Notes: generated by a model not told the origin, from the letters alone. Shown: positions 23,598-32,163, numbered from the stretch's first letter. The stretch: DNA of 63,515 nt from Rugosimonospora acidiphila (GCF_039543385.1 NZ_BAABJQ010000042.1:1-63515); one strand, 5' to 3'. Numbers and translations: made by a program.

Positions 23598-25845
23598 CCT
23601 GTCGCGCCATCAGGTGGCCAGCCTGCATACCCTCGCTCAGCGGCAGCAGGCGCGGGCGCAGTGGGACGCCGCGCTGGAGACCCTGCGGCGGGCCGAACGC
23701 ATCGCCCACGACGCGGGAGTCACCGGGGGTGCGCAGCTGCTGTCGACCGAGCGCATGCTCGCCGAGGTGCTTCGGGAACTGGGCGACCTGCCGGAGGCGC
23801 ACCGGCTGGCGGCGGCGCTGGTGCCCCGCTGTGAGCGGCTGCTGGGCGCGGGTCATCCGGGCACGGTACGGGCCCGTGCCGTGCTGGCCACCGTGCTCTA
23901 CGACTCCGGCGACCGGGATCACGCGTACGCCCTGTGCCGCCAGGTGCTCGAATCCGGCAAGGGTACGGACGGGCCGGCCGCCCGTGCCATGCTGCTCACG
24001 CAGTCCAATCTGGCCCGGCTGCATCACGATCGCGGGGAGCACGACCTCGCGTTGGCGATGCTGCACAGGGTCCACGACACGTTCCGGCGCCGATACGGCG
24101 ACGAGGATCTGGACACTCTGCGGCTGGCCGCGCAGTTGGCCGGCCTGCACCTCGCCGCCGGCGACCGGCAGACCGCGCGCCAGCTGCTCACCCGCGCCCA
24201 CCACCGGACCCGGGCACTGCTCGGTAGCGGTCACCCGCTCACCGAGCGGCTGGAGGCTCGGCTGGCCGAGGTGGAGCCGCCGATGCCCACCCACCCCGAG
24301 CCGGAGGCCGAGCCCCCGCGTCGACGCCGGTGGCTGCGAGGCATCCGCTCGGACGGCGACAGCCTCGCACCCGATCTCGGTCATGACTCCACTGTGGACG
24401 ATCGGAGCCGGCCGCATCCCGCCTCCACCCGGGACACCGGTGCGGCGGAGAGACCCGAACCTTCGCGCGACGCGGCGATCCCGAAGGCTCCCGGCGCGGA
24501 ACAGACTCCTGGTGGGGCTTGGGCTTCCGGTGGGACTTGGGCTTCCGACCCGGCGGAGAGCGCCGGCCGCCACGCGGCGCGGCCGGCCCATCGGGATGGC
24601 CCCGGAAGCGGCGCGAATCCGTGGGCGCCACCGGCGGCGCCGCCCCGGTTCACAGACCGGCGTCCGGAGACGCCCCACGACAAGCCGGCTCCGGCCAAGG
24701 AAAATTCTCCGGCCGAAAAACCCGCTCCGGGCCAGGAACCCGCCCCGGACGGAAGGAATACACCGGACGGAAGGAATGCACCGGTACCGCGGCACGCGGC
24801 GGTACCGGCAGCACAGCCAGTGGCGGAATCCACGCCGCCGTCTGCGGCGCGGCCATCGTGGCGGCCGTGGGCCCGGGAACGACTGGCCCGGCAACGGCTT
24901 GTCTGGCAACGCCTGCGCGCCCAGCGCCGCCTGGCCGCGCGCCGCCGGGCCGGGCGCCGGCTGGCTCGGCAGCGCACGGTTGCCCATCCCGCCGGCCCGC
25001 CACGCCAAGACCGGATGCCACCACGCCAAGACCCAAGGCCGCTACGCCAAGACCCGACGCCGCCACACCAAGACCCGAGGCCACCACGCCAAGACCCAAG
25101 GCCGCCACACCAAGACCCGACGCTGCCACGACAGCAGGCCCGGCAGGCGCCGGAGCACCAACCCCTGGCATTCGCGTCCGGCCCGCCGCGACAACCGACC
25201 CGATCGGCGCCGACCCACCAACCCACCGCGTCCGGACCGCCCCGGTCGCGGCGGCAACCGCAACCCTGGCAACGGACGGATCAGCCGCGGACCGACCGGC
25301 AGCGCACGGTCCGGCAGTGGCCGCCCGCGCCGGTACCGCAGCCCCAGCGCCTGCCCCCACCGCTCCGCGAGCGGAATCGCGGCCTGCGGCGTTACGGCAA
25401 GCCGCTAGTCCTCTCAGCGGCGGCGCTGGGTGCCGCCGCGGGGGTGGCCGCCGCCGTGATTCTGGTCGCGCCGTCGATCCTGCCCGGTCCGCACCGGGCG
25501 GGGGAGGCGCTGGACCGCTCCCCCACCTCCGCGCGCCCGACCGCGATGGCACCGGCGGGCCTGGCGATGCGGGACCATGGTGGCAGCATCACGGTCAGCT
25601 GGGTCGACCCCAGCAAGGGGTCCGCCACGGCCGTGGTCACCTTGTCCCACAACGGCACCCCGGTCGGCTCGGTCGTATCACTCAAGCGCGGAGTCACCAG
25701 TTACACGGCGACCCACCTGGATCCGACCGGCAACTACTGCTTCCTGATCGCGCTGCTCGCGCCGGGCGAGACAACCGCGTCGCCGACCTCGGTCTGCACC
25801 ACCCGCCGACCGGCGACCGTCACCACACCCACGACCGCCCGGTAG
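23590..25845 (+). CDS. TPR, Pro-rich, single-membrane-helix and FN3-like protein
   Basis: 751 residues. About 1-220: TPR-like helical repeats (LHTLAQRQQARAQWDAALETL, ALVPRCERLLGAGHPGTVRAR, ALAMLHRVHDTFRRRYGDEDLDT) as in NB-ARC/TPR proteins. About 230-595: Pro/Arg/Gln-rich, with seven-residue P-x-R/H-QDP repeats (472-513) and basic blocks. About 605-635: a membrane helix (LVLSAAALGAAAGVAAAVILV). The end is an FN3-like beta domain with a Cys pair (YCFLIALL and SVCTTR). It probably has cytosolic TPR and an outside FN3. GTG 23590 is coupled to the repeat peptide. Confidence 0.75.
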   Translation: MSDLSRHQVASLHTLAQRQQARAQWDAALETLRRAERIAHDAGVTGGAQLLSTERMLAEVLRELGDLPEAHRLAAALVPRCERLLGAGHPGTVRARAVLATVLYDSGDRDHAYALCRQVLESGKGTDGPAARAMLLTQSNLARLHHDRGEHDLALAMLHRVHDTFRRRYGDEDLDTLRLAAQLAGLHLAAGDRQTARQLLTRAHHRTRALLGSGHPLTERLEARLAEVEPPMPTHPEPEAEPPRRRRWLRGIRSDGDSLAPDLGHDSTVDDRSRPHPASTRDTGAAERPEPSRDAAIPKAPGAEQTPGGAWASGGTWASDPAESAGRHAARPAHRDGPGSGANPWAPPAAPPRFTDRRPETPHDKPAPAKENSPAEKPAPGQEPAPDGRNTPDGRNAPVPRHAAVPAAQPVAESTPPSAARPSWRPWARERLARQRLVWQRLRAQRRLAARRRAGRRLARQRTVAHPAGPPRQDRMPPRQDPRPLRQDPTPPHQDPRPPRQDPRPPHQDPTLPRQQARQAPEHQPLAFASGPPRQPTRSAPTHQPTASGPPRSRRQPQPWQRTDQPRTDRQRTVRQWPPAPVPQPQRLPPPLRERNRGLRRYGKPLVLSAAALGAAAGVAAAVILVAPSILPGPHRAGEALDRSPTSARPTAMAPAGLAMRDHGGSITVSWVDPSKGSATAVVTLSHNGTPVGSVVSLKRGVTSYTATHLDPTGNYCFLIALLAPGETTASPTSVCTTRRPATVTTPTTAR
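24511..24546. repeat. 18-bp direct repeat, two units
   Basis: GGTGGGGCTTGGGCTTCC at 24511 and GGTGGGACTTGGGCTTCC at 24529, encoding GGAWAS-GGTWAS inside the TPR protein. Confidence 0.85.
25001..25126. repeat. 21-bp tandem repeat, six units, in the TPR-FN3 gene
   Basis: Each unit begins CACGCCAAGACC or a close variant, spaced 21 bp (25001, 25022, 25043, 25064, 25085, 25106). They encode a seven-residue PPRQDPR/PPHQDPT pattern. Confidence 0.88.
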
Positions 25846-25850
25846 GGGCC

Positions 25851-25906
25851 CGGCCCGCGTCCGGGCCGAGCACCCACCAGCCGCCCGGCCCGCGTCCGGG
25901 CCGGGC
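25851..25906. terminator. Tandem hairpins between convergent genes
   Basis: CGGCCCG-CGTC-CGGGCCG occurs twice (25851-25868 and 25886-25903). The second extends to a 10-bp stem GCCCGGCCCG / CGGGCCGGGC (25883-25906). Serves the TPR gene (+) and the efflux gene (-). Confidence 0.7.
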
Positions 25907-25990
25907 GGGCACCGTCTCAATGACGCCGCATCGAGGGCGCCGTCTCAAGAACCGCCTTGAGGACGGCGGGCGGATGGTCGCCGGGACCGT

Positions 25991-27496
25991 TCAGGCGCCC
26001 GCCGGCTGCGAGGCCGACTCGGGCACCGCCGGGCCAGGCACGGCCGGCTCGGGTACGGCCGGGCCGGACGACGCCGCCGCCCCGGGGACGGCCGAGGAGT
26101 CGCGGCCACGGCCCATCAGCATCAGGCCGGAGCCGGCGCACAGCGCCGCCAGCCCCGCCGCGATGGCCCAGCCGACCTTGAACTCGTGAATCGCTCCCGT
26201 GCCCACGCCGCTGCCCAGCAGGGTCACCAGGATGGCCACGCCCACCGCCGAGGCGATCTGGCGGTTCGAGTTGACCAGCGCCGAGCCGGTCGCCGACCGG
26301 TGGGCCGGCAGCGACGTCACGCCCGCCGCGACCAGGGTGCCCATGGCCAGGCCGACGCCGGCTCCGCCGAGCACCATGCTGGGGAACAGGTCGCCGAGGT
26401 AGTCGGGCCGGACCGCGACGAACACGACCCGCCACAGCATCGACGCCGCGAACAGGATGCTGCCGGCGACGATCAGCGGACCGGGCCCGAGCCGGCGCAT
26501 GGCCCGGGCGGAAGCCACCGTGACGAGCGGTACGAGTGCCGGCCCGGGCACCATCGCCAACCCGGTACGCAGCGCCGACCAGTGCCACGCGTCCTGACAC
26601 CAGAGCACGTTGGACAGCAGCATGATGGCGAAGGAGACGCTGAACAGCGCGACGCCCCCGCTCGCGATGGCGAACCGGCTCTCCCGCAGCAGGTGCAGCT
26701 CCATCAGCGGGGTGTGGTGGTGCAGGCTGCGCCGGACGAACCAGGCTCCGGACACCACCGCGACGGCGAGCAGCCCGGTGGTGCGCGCGGATCCCCAGCC
26801 CCAGCCGGGCGCCTGCACGAGCGCCCCGGTGAGTGTCGCCACCGACACCGTCACCAGCACCGCGCCCAGGACATCGGGGATCGGGCCGGATTCCCGGGAC
26901 GCGGAGCGCGGCAGGGTACGCAGGCCGGCGGCGAGCGCGGCGACACCGATCGGCACGTTGACGATGAACACCCACCGCCAGTCGACCTCCACCAGCAGGC
27001 CGCCGAATACCGGGCCGGACGCCGCGGCCAGACCACCCACGGCGGCCCACCCCCGCGCGGCCGCCGGTCGGCTCGACGCCGGTACCGATGCCATCAGCAG
27101 CGCGAGCGAGGTCGGCAGCTGGGCCGCCGCGCCGATCGCCTGGAGCACCCGGGCCGCCACCAGCAGCGGCAGCGACGGGGCCAGGGCACATCCGATCGAG
27201 GCGAGGGTGAAGACCACGATGCCGGCGAGGAAGACCTGCCGCTGCCCGATCCGGTCGGCCAGCCGCCCGGCCACCACAAGCAGCGCCGCGAGCGTGATGG
27301 AGTACGCGTTGAGTACCCACGACAGGCTCGCCAGCGACGCGGGGTGCCCGCCCTTCGCGAAGCCCGCGCCCATCGAGGGCAGCGCGACATTGACGATCCA
27401 GAGGTCGAGATTGGTCATGAACACGGCCAGGACGACGACCACGGTCGGCACCCAGCGCCGCCGAGGCGCCCTATGGTTTGAATTTCGAACCGTCAC
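25991..27496 (-). CDS. DHA2-type MFS drug efflux protein
   Basis: 501 residues with 14 predicted helices. Motifs: DLWIVNVALPSMGAGF in helix 1, GRLADRIGQRQVFLAG in loop 2-3, and motif C RGWAAVGGLAAASGPVFGGLL in helix 5. Exports drugs with H+ antiport. GTG 27496 is taken, which puts the left operator inside the first codons; the N-terminus before helix 1 is only about 18 residues, so a later start is unlikely. It is divergent from the HxlR regulator, which should repress it. Confidence 0.85.
   Translation of the reverse strand: MTVRNSNHRAPRRRWVPTVVVVLAVFMTNLDLWIVNVALPSMGAGFAKGGHPASLASLSWVLNAYSITLAALLVVAGRLADRIGQRQVFLAGIVVFTLASIGCALAPSLPLLVAARVLQAIGAAAQLPTSLALLMASVPASSRPAAARGWAAVGGLAAASGPVFGGLLVEVDWRWVFIVNVPIGVAALAAGLRTLPRSASRESGPIPDVLGAVLVTVSVATLTGALVQAPGWGWGSARTTGLLAVAVVSGAWFVRRSLHHHTPLMELHLLRESRFAIASGGVALFSVSFAIMLLSNVLWCQDAWHWSALRTGLAMVPGPALVPLVTVASARAMRRLGPGPLIVAGSILFAASMLWRVVFVAVRPDYLGDLFPSMVLGGAGVGLAMGTLVAAGVTSLPAHRSATGSALVNSNRQIASAVGVAILVTLLGSGVGTGAIHEFKVGWAIAAGLAALCAGSGLMLMGRGRDSSAVPGAAASSGPAVPEPAVPGPAVPESASQPAGA
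27475..27491. promoter_or_regulatory. HxlR operator, left
   Basis: GGTTTG-AATTT-CGAACC, a 17-bp inverted repeat with one mismatched pair. It lies just inside the MFS coding start and 42 bp centre-to-centre (four turns) from the right site. Confidence 0.6.
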
Positions 27497-27516
27497 CTGG
27501 GCAGGCTAACATCATC

Positions 27517-27533
27517 GGTTTGGAAAGCAAACC
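27517..27533. promoter_or_regulatory. HxlR operator, right
   Basis: GGTTTG-GAAAG-CAAACC, a perfect 17-bp inverted repeat 13 bp before the hxlR-type ATG at 27547. Confidence 0.68.
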
Positions 27534-27546
27534 GTGTTGTGTCACG

Positions 27547-28095
27547 ATGGCACGCATGGCACGACGTACCGAGCCCGCGGCCACCGCCACCGATCCGCAC
27601 GAGGCGGCGCGCATCGATCCGGCCACCCTGCCGGGGCGGCCCTGCTCCATCGCCGCCGCCCTGGACGTGGTCGGCGACCGGTGGTCCCTGCTGATCGTGC
27701 GCGAGGTCATGTTCGGCAACGGGCGGTTCACCCAGCTGGTACGCAACACCGGCGCGCCCCGGGACCGCATCGCGGCCCGGCTGCGCACACTGGTGGACGC
27801 GGGCGTGCTCGAACGGCACGCCTACCAGGACTCACCCCGGCGGGAGGAGTACCGGCTCACTCAGGCCGGGCGTGAACTCGGCTCTGTGACGAGCGCGCTG
27901 CTGGCCTGGGGGGACAAGTGGGCGGTGTCCACGCCGCCGATGCGCCAGACCCACCACGACCACGCGTTCACGCCGAGCGTGCACTGCGCGGAGTGCGGCG
28001 AGCCGGTGACGCGATCCGACATCGTCCGCGAGGTGGTGGCCGACGGTTGGGACCTGCGCGGTCCGCTGGACGACGCCGACGACGCCCGGTCGTGA
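27547..28095 (+). CDS. HxlR family transcriptional regulator
   Basis: 182 residues. HxlR winged HTH: CSIAAALDVVGDRWSLLIVREVMFG, FTQLVRNTGAPRDRIAARLRTLVDAGVLER, with wing YQDSPRREEYRLTQAGREL. The C-terminal extension has HCAECGEPV, a possible two-Cys motif (with a distant His). Start ATG 27547 (a second ATG at 27556 is also possible; TTG 27478 would put both operators in the coding region). It probably represses the divergent MFS pump and itself, as the two matching operators suggest. Confidence 0.87.
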   Translation: MARMARRTEPAATATDPHEAARIDPATLPGRPCSIAAALDVVGDRWSLLIVREVMFGNGRFTQLVRNTGAPRDRIAARLRTLVDAGVLERHAYQDSPRREEYRLTQAGRELGSVTSALLAWGDKWAVSTPPMRQTHHDHAFTPSVHCAECGEPVTRSDIVREVVADGWDLRGPLDDADDARS

Positions 28096-28180
28096 CGCCG
28101 ATCGAAGCGGCCGGCGCAGCGCCGGGTAGGTAGGACGCGGACAGCCACGCGGCGGATCGGGGCCGGCCGGGCAGGGCCGG

Positions 28181-28705
28181 TCAGCCCGCGCTGTCGGTGT
28201 TCGGCGCGAGCAGCGGGGTGTCGGCGAGCCGGTCGATGGCCTGCGCCAGCGCGTCCAACGCCGGCGTGGCGCGGGTCAGCGCGTTGCGCTGACCGGCCGT
28301 CAGGGTGGACAGCGCGAGGTTGAGCACGGCACTGTTGGTCGCCTGCCACGCGTGCACCGCGCGCAGCCCCTCCTCGGTGACGCTCAGCGAGATGGCGCGC
28401 CGGTCGCCGCCGATGGCGGCGGCACGGCTGATCATCCCCAGGTTGGTCAACGCGTTGACCAGGGTGGTGACGGTGTTGGGCCGCAGGTTGAGCCGGCGGG
28501 CCAGCTGACCGGGCCGGGTGCCGGGGTGCTCCGCCACGCTCGCGAGCAGCTCAAGCTGGGCGACCGAGAGCTGGTTGCCCGGGTCGGCGACGCGGGCGCC
28601 CCGGCGCAGGGCGCGGCGCAGCCGGCTGATGGTGTCGGCCAGGGAACTGCCCGGTGGATCCGAACTGTCCGGGGCACTCGCCGCCACCGGCGGGCTGATG
28701 CTCAT
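28181..28705 (-). CDS. MarR family regulator
   Basis: 174 residues. Winged HTH: QLELLASVAEHPGTRPGQLARRLNLRPNTVTTLVNALTNLGMISR, wing AIGGDRRAISLSVTEEG (D-R-R). GAGGAG precedes ATG 28705. It is 92 bp downstream of an efflux gene on the same strand, so pump-regulator operon. It is expected to act at the tandem TTCT-N5-AGAA sites before the pump. Confidence 0.87.
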   Translation of the reverse strand: MSISPPVAASAPDSSDPPGSSLADTISRLRRALRRGARVADPGNQLSVAQLELLASVAEHPGTRPGQLARRLNLRPNTVTTLVNALTNLGMISRAAAIGGDRRAISLSVTEEGLRAVHAWQATNSAVLNLALSTLTAGQRNALTRATPALDALAQAIDRLADTPLLAPNTDSAG

Positions 28706-28797
28706 CGCTGCGGACTCCTCGACGCCGTGGTACCGACCCGCAGGGTACCCGTGAACCGGCCGGATCCACCGCAGCCGGCGCGGAACCGCGGCGCCCC

Positions 28798-30267
28798 TCA
28801 CGCCGCACCCACGCCGTCACCACCGGCGGAGACATCGGCGGGGACCCCGGCGATGACCTCGGCCGGGCCGGCGTGCGGTGCCCGGCCCGCCGCCCGCCCG
28901 GCCAGCGTGGCGAGCAGCGCGCAGGCCGCCAGGATCAGCATGGTCAACGGCGTGTCCAGGCCCGGGTCGGCGGTGGCCTGCCCCAGGTGCAGCGCCAGCG
29001 CGACGGCCGTGACCCCCAGCGCGGTACCCAGGCCGCGGGTCATGTTCACCATGCCGCCGGCGGTGGCCGCCAGCCGGTTCGGGATCGCCGCCATGATGGC
29101 CGCGTTGTTGGCCGGGATGTACACGCCCAGCCCGATGCCCAGCAGACCCAGCAGCAACACGGTGACCGGGACCGGTACCGAGGCCGCCAGCGCGGCGCCC
29201 GACACGGTCGCCACCAGCCCGCCCGCCACGCAGCGGCGCCGGTCCGACCAGCCCCCGGGCAGCAGCCGGTCGGCGGTCGCCGCGGCCAGGCCGAACCCGG
29301 CCGGCAGGGCGGTGAGCAGCAGCCCGGCGTGCAGCGCGCTGTCGCCTCGCGCGGTCAACGTCTGCGGGAACAGCACCAGCGGGCCGAACAGCACCATGTA
29401 CCCGCACAGCGCCCCGCCCAGCCCGGGCGCCACCCCGTGGGAGGACACCATCGACAGGTCCAGCAGGGGCGAGGCCGCCCGGCGCTCCCACCACACCAGG
29501 CCGGCCACGGCGGCGACGGCCAGGAGGCTGAAGCCCGCCAGGGTGGCCGGGGACAGGTGCAGGCCGGAGCCGGCGGACAGCGCGATCAGCGCGCAGGTGC
29601 TGCCGACCGCGAGCAGGGCCACGCCGGCCGCGTCCAGCCCGCCCGAGGGCGCCCGGTTGCGGGTACGCGGCAGCAGGAACCAGCCGGCCGCCAGGGCGAT
29701 CACCCCCACCGGCACGTTGATGTAGAAGATCCACCGCCAGCCGACCGACCCGACGAGCAGCCCGCCGATGGTCGGCCCCAGCGCCAGCCCCAGCGCCTGC
29801 GCGGCCGCCTGCACCCCGAGCGCCGCGCGCCGGGACGAGGGCGGCACGCTCGTCGCGACCAGCGCGACGCTGTTGGCCTGCAGCATGGCCGCGCCCGCCG
29901 CCTGGACGACCCGCAGGACCACCAGCGCCGTCAGCGACCAGGCCAGCCCGCAGGCCGCCGAGGCCGCGGTGAACACCACGAACCCGGCCAGATACACCAG
30001 CTTGCGCCCGGCCCGGTCCGACCAGCGGCCCACCGGCACCAGCAGGGCCACCAGCGTGAGCAGGTAGGCCAGCGACACCCACTGCACCGCCGCCAGCCCG
30101 ATGCCGAAGTGGCCCTGCAGGGCCGGGAAGGCCAGCGTGACGATGCTGGCGTCCAGCTGACCCATGAACGCCCCGAAGCACACCGTGATGACCGCGAACC
30201 AGGGTGCCCACCGGTGCTCGCGCACCACGCGCGGCCGGGCCGGCTCGCGCAGCAGCAGGGTCACCAT
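28798..30267 (-). CDS. DHA2/EmrB-type MFS efflux pump
   Basis: 489 residues, 14 helices. Helix 1 FAVITVCFGAFMGQLDASIVTLAFP with the QLDASIV motif, loop GRWSDRAGRKLVYLAG, motif C ALGVQAAAQALGLALGPTIGGLL, and WRWIFYINVPVGV. Exports drugs by H+ antiport. ATG 30267 is read because an upstream small frame ends across it; no good Shine-Dalgarno is present. First gene of a pump-marR operon with tandem operators upstream. Confidence 0.87.
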   Translation of the reverse strand: MVTLLLREPARPRVVREHRWAPWFAVITVCFGAFMGQLDASIVTLAFPALQGHFGIGLAAVQWVSLAYLLTLVALLVPVGRWSDRAGRKLVYLAGFVVFTAASAACGLAWSLTALVVLRVVQAAGAAMLQANSVALVATSVPPSSRRAALGVQAAAQALGLALGPTIGGLLVGSVGWRWIFYINVPVGVIALAAGWFLLPRTRNRAPSGGLDAAGVALLAVGSTCALIALSAGSGLHLSPATLAGFSLLAVAAVAGLVWWERRAASPLLDLSMVSSHGVAPGLGGALCGYMVLFGPLVLFPQTLTARGDSALHAGLLLTALPAGFGLAAATADRLLPGGWSDRRRCVAGGLVATVSGAALAASVPVPVTVLLLGLLGIGLGVYIPANNAAIMAAIPNRLAATAGGMVNMTRGLGTALGVTAVALALHLGQATADPGLDTPLTMLILAACALLATLAGRAAGRAPHAGPAEVIAGVPADVSAGGDGVGAA

Positions 30268-30311
30268 GCCGGCCGGCCGTTGGGGTCATCGTGGGCAACG
30301 CTCATGGTCAT
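30261..30311 (-). CDS. Possible 16-residue leader peptide
   Basis: ATG 30311 encodes MTMSVAHDDPNGRPAW and stops at 30263-30261, just inside the pump gene (ATG 30267, overlap ATGGTGA). It could couple or attenuate pump translation, or be a frame-shifted true N-terminus. No ribosome site is clear. Confidence 0.25.
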   Translation of the reverse strand: MTMSVAHDDPNGRPAW

Positions 30312-30345
30312 CTGGCTCACGGTGGTGCTCTCCGGCGCTGGGATC

Positions 30346-30386
30346 TACTTCTGCTACAGAACCTCTAAAGTTCTATCACAGAAGTA
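30346..30386. promoter_or_regulatory. Tandem MarR-type operators for the efflux operon
   Basis: TTCTG-CTA-CAGAA (30349-30361) and TTCT-ATCAC-AGAA (30371-30383) are 22 bp apart. Together they form a larger palindrome: TACTTCTG (30346-30353) with CAGAAGTA (30379-30386), and AGAAC (30358-30362) with GTTCT (30370-30374). Sites end about 80 bp before the pump start. Confidence 0.65.
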
Positions 30387-30459
30387 TCCGGCGCCGCCCC
30401 TGGCGACCGGGTGGGCTACGTGACGGCCGGCACACCGCCGGGTGGGCCGCACGACAACC

Positions 30460-30494
30460 GGCACGCCGCCGGGTGGGGTACCCGGCGGCGTGCC
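30460..30494 (-). terminator. Strong hairpin after the cupin gene
   Basis: GGCACGCCGCCGGGT (30460-30474), loop GGGGT, ACCCGGCGGCGTGCC (30480-30494): 15-bp perfect stem, 21 bp beyond the cupin stop. Confidence 0.8.
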
Positions 30495-30515
30495 GTTGAG
30501 GATGTCGCTTGCCGG

Positions 30516-31265
30516 TCAGGCCTCGGGGAACACCAGCCCGGCGTTCACTCCGTCGGCGAGCAGGAAGTATCCGAGGAAAGTGACGCCGTCGGACTGGGCG
30601 TCGAAGCGCGCGATGCGCACGCCCTCGGGCTCGTAGAACACGTCGCCGGGCGTGAGCACGGTCGCCGGCCCGCCCTCGATCTGGTAGACCACCGAGCCCG
30701 TCTCGATGCTGCCGAGGACCGGCCCGTTGTGGATGTGCAGGCCCGCGGCGTACCCGGGCGCGATGGTGATCCGCCGGATCTCGACGCGCTGGGTGGCCAG
30801 TGGCTCCGGCAGCCGCTGGTCCAGGACGATCACGCGACGCAGCGGCTCCGGGTCGGCCCGTTCCCCCGTTCCGCCCAGGTACTCGGCGTCGGCGACGGCG
30901 TCCGCGAACTCCGTCGCCCCGCCGTCGGCCGGCAACTCCTCGATGGCCAGGTGAGTCATCGCATCCTGGGGCGTCGCGCCATGCCAGTGCCACTCGCCCG
31001 CCTCGACCCGCACGCTGTCGCCCGTGCTGATGGTCTCGACCGGCCCACCGCGGCGCCGCACGAGCCCCGTGCCCTCCGTGACCACGAGCACCTGGCCGCC
31101 CGGGTGGCGGTGCCAGCGTGTGCGGGCGCCGGGCGCGAAGTGGACGCTGTCGACCTGCGTCCGCGATGGACCCTCGGGGGTGGCGAGCCCTTCGACGCGG
31201 GCCGAGCCGGTGACCCACTCGGGCGACGCCGGCACCTGGGTGTGCGGAGCGCGGGATATGCGCAT
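30516..31265 (-). CDS. Bicupin protein
   Basis: 249 residues with two cupin barrels. First: FAPGARTRWHRHPGGQVLVVTEG with metal-type His-x-His and GDSVRVEAGEWHWHG. Second: ITIAPGYAAGLHIHNGPVLGSIETG and LTPGDVFYEPEG, with a HIH motif. It resembles dioxygenase or quercetinase-like metal proteins or ligand binders. AAGGAGTG precedes ATG 31265. It has its own promoter with a near-perfect 20-bp palindrome and its own terminator, so it is monocistronic. Confidence 0.82.
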   Translation of the reverse strand: MRISRAPHTQVPASPEWVTGSARVEGLATPEGPSRTQVDSVHFAPGARTRWHRHPGGQVLVVTEGTGLVRRRGGPVETISTGDSVRVEAGEWHWHGATPQDAMTHLAIEELPADGGATEFADAVADAEYLGGTGERADPEPLRRVIVLDQRLPEPLATQRVEIRRITIAPGYAAGLHIHNGPVLGSIETGSVVYQIEGGPATVLTPGDVFYEPEGVRIARFDAQSDGVTFLGYFLLADGVNAGLVFPEA

Positions 31266-31313
31266 GTTTTCACTCCTTCGATCTCGTGCGGTGGCAGGAC
31301 GATCGAGGCGCAG

Positions 31314-31333
31314 TGTACATACTAGTAGGTACA
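31314..31333. promoter_or_regulatory. 20-bp near-perfect palindrome before the bicupin gene
   Basis: TGTACATACT-AGTAGGTACA: one mismatch in ten pairs, centre TACTAGTA. Lies 49-68 bp before ATG 31265. Typical of a TetR-like operator; its regulator is not adjacent. Confidence 0.6.
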
Positions 31334-31368
31334 GGAGCCGCACGGAGCGGCCGGCACGCACTCGCCAC

Positions 31369-32127
31369 TCAGCTGAGGTGGGCGAAGCCCCAGCGGGGGC
31401 GGGCCGCTGGATCCGGCTTCGCCGCGAGGTCGTCGGCCACCTCGCCGGCGTACCGGGCCGAGTCGTCCACCGGCCGGTAGCTCAGCTCGGCGCCGGCCAG
31501 CGACCGGTCCCAGAGAGCACCGGTGTTGGCCGAGATGCCGTGGTAGACGCCGTAGTCGACGTTCGCGCGCAGCGCGGCGCGCACCAGCCGGCCCAGGTCG
31601 CCCGGGCTCAGCCAGCCGGGCAGCCAGCTGCGGGCCGCTGGCCGCTCGCGTACCCCACCCAGCCGCAGGCAGACCACCGACAGCCCCCACTGGTACGCGT
31701 AGGCCCGCCCGAGCGACTCGGCGAACACCTTCGCCGCCCCGTACGGGCAGCACGGCCACGCCGGCCAGTCCTCGCGCACGGGGGTACGCCCGGCGTCCAC
31801 GTACCCGGCCGAGGCGTGCACCGAGCTGGCCAGCACCACCCGGCCCACGCCGGCCGCGACGGCCGCGTCCAGCACGTGCGCCACCATGTCGGCGTTGGGC
31901 ACCCTCAGCCGGTCCCAGCCTCGTGACGGGTTAGGGTCGCCGGCCAGGTGCACTATCGCGTCGGCGCCGGCCACGACGCCGCGCAGGAAGTCCGGATCGG
32001 CCAGGTCGCCGGGGACCACGCCCGGCGCGTGCGCCCGGTCGGTGAGCACCAGCTCGTGCTCCCCGCGCAGCTCCGGCACCAGCAGCCGGCCCACTCCCCC
32101 GGCCGCGCCGGTGACGAGAACGATCAC
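31369..32127 (-). CDS. NAD-dependent epimerase/dehydratase, uronate dehydrogenase-like
   Basis: 252-residue extended SDR. VTGAAGGVGRLLVPEL cofactor loop, VHLAGDPNPSRGWD, VLASSVHA, active-site PYGAAKVFAE (YxxxK), and CLRLGGVRERPA. Similar proteins oxidise uronic acids to aldarolactones, which would fit polymer breakdown. No ribosome site is clear at ATG 32127; a 17-bp palindrome lies 37 bp before it. Substrate class is inferred. Confidence 0.82.
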   Translation of the reverse strand: MIVLVTGAAGGVGRLLVPELRGEHELVLTDRAHAPGVVPGDLADPDFLRGVVAGADAIVHLAGDPNPSRGWDRLRVPNADMVAHVLDAAVAAGVGRVVLASSVHASAGYVDAGRTPVREDWPAWPCCPYGAAKVFAESLGRAYAYQWGLSVVCLRLGGVRERPAARSWLPGWLSPGDLGRLVRAALRANVDYGVYHGISANTGALWDRSLAGAELSYRPVDDSARYAGEVADDLAAKPDPAARPRWGFAHLS

Positions 32128-32163
32128 GACGGGATCCTAACCGCCCCGGCCGTCCGAATCATC

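Noticed and set aside
25001..25126. CRISPR-like array
   Set aside because: Repeats are contiguous 21-bp units with no spacers, lie in a coding frame, and there are no cas genes.
25917..27320. Second long minus-strand frame
   Set aside because: It is an alternate frame of the DHA2 pump at 25991-27496 and lacks membrane helices.
28873..30423. 516-codon plus-strand frame, and 28817-30298 on the minus strand in another frame
   Set aside because: Both are shadows of the 14-helix efflux protein at 28798-30267.
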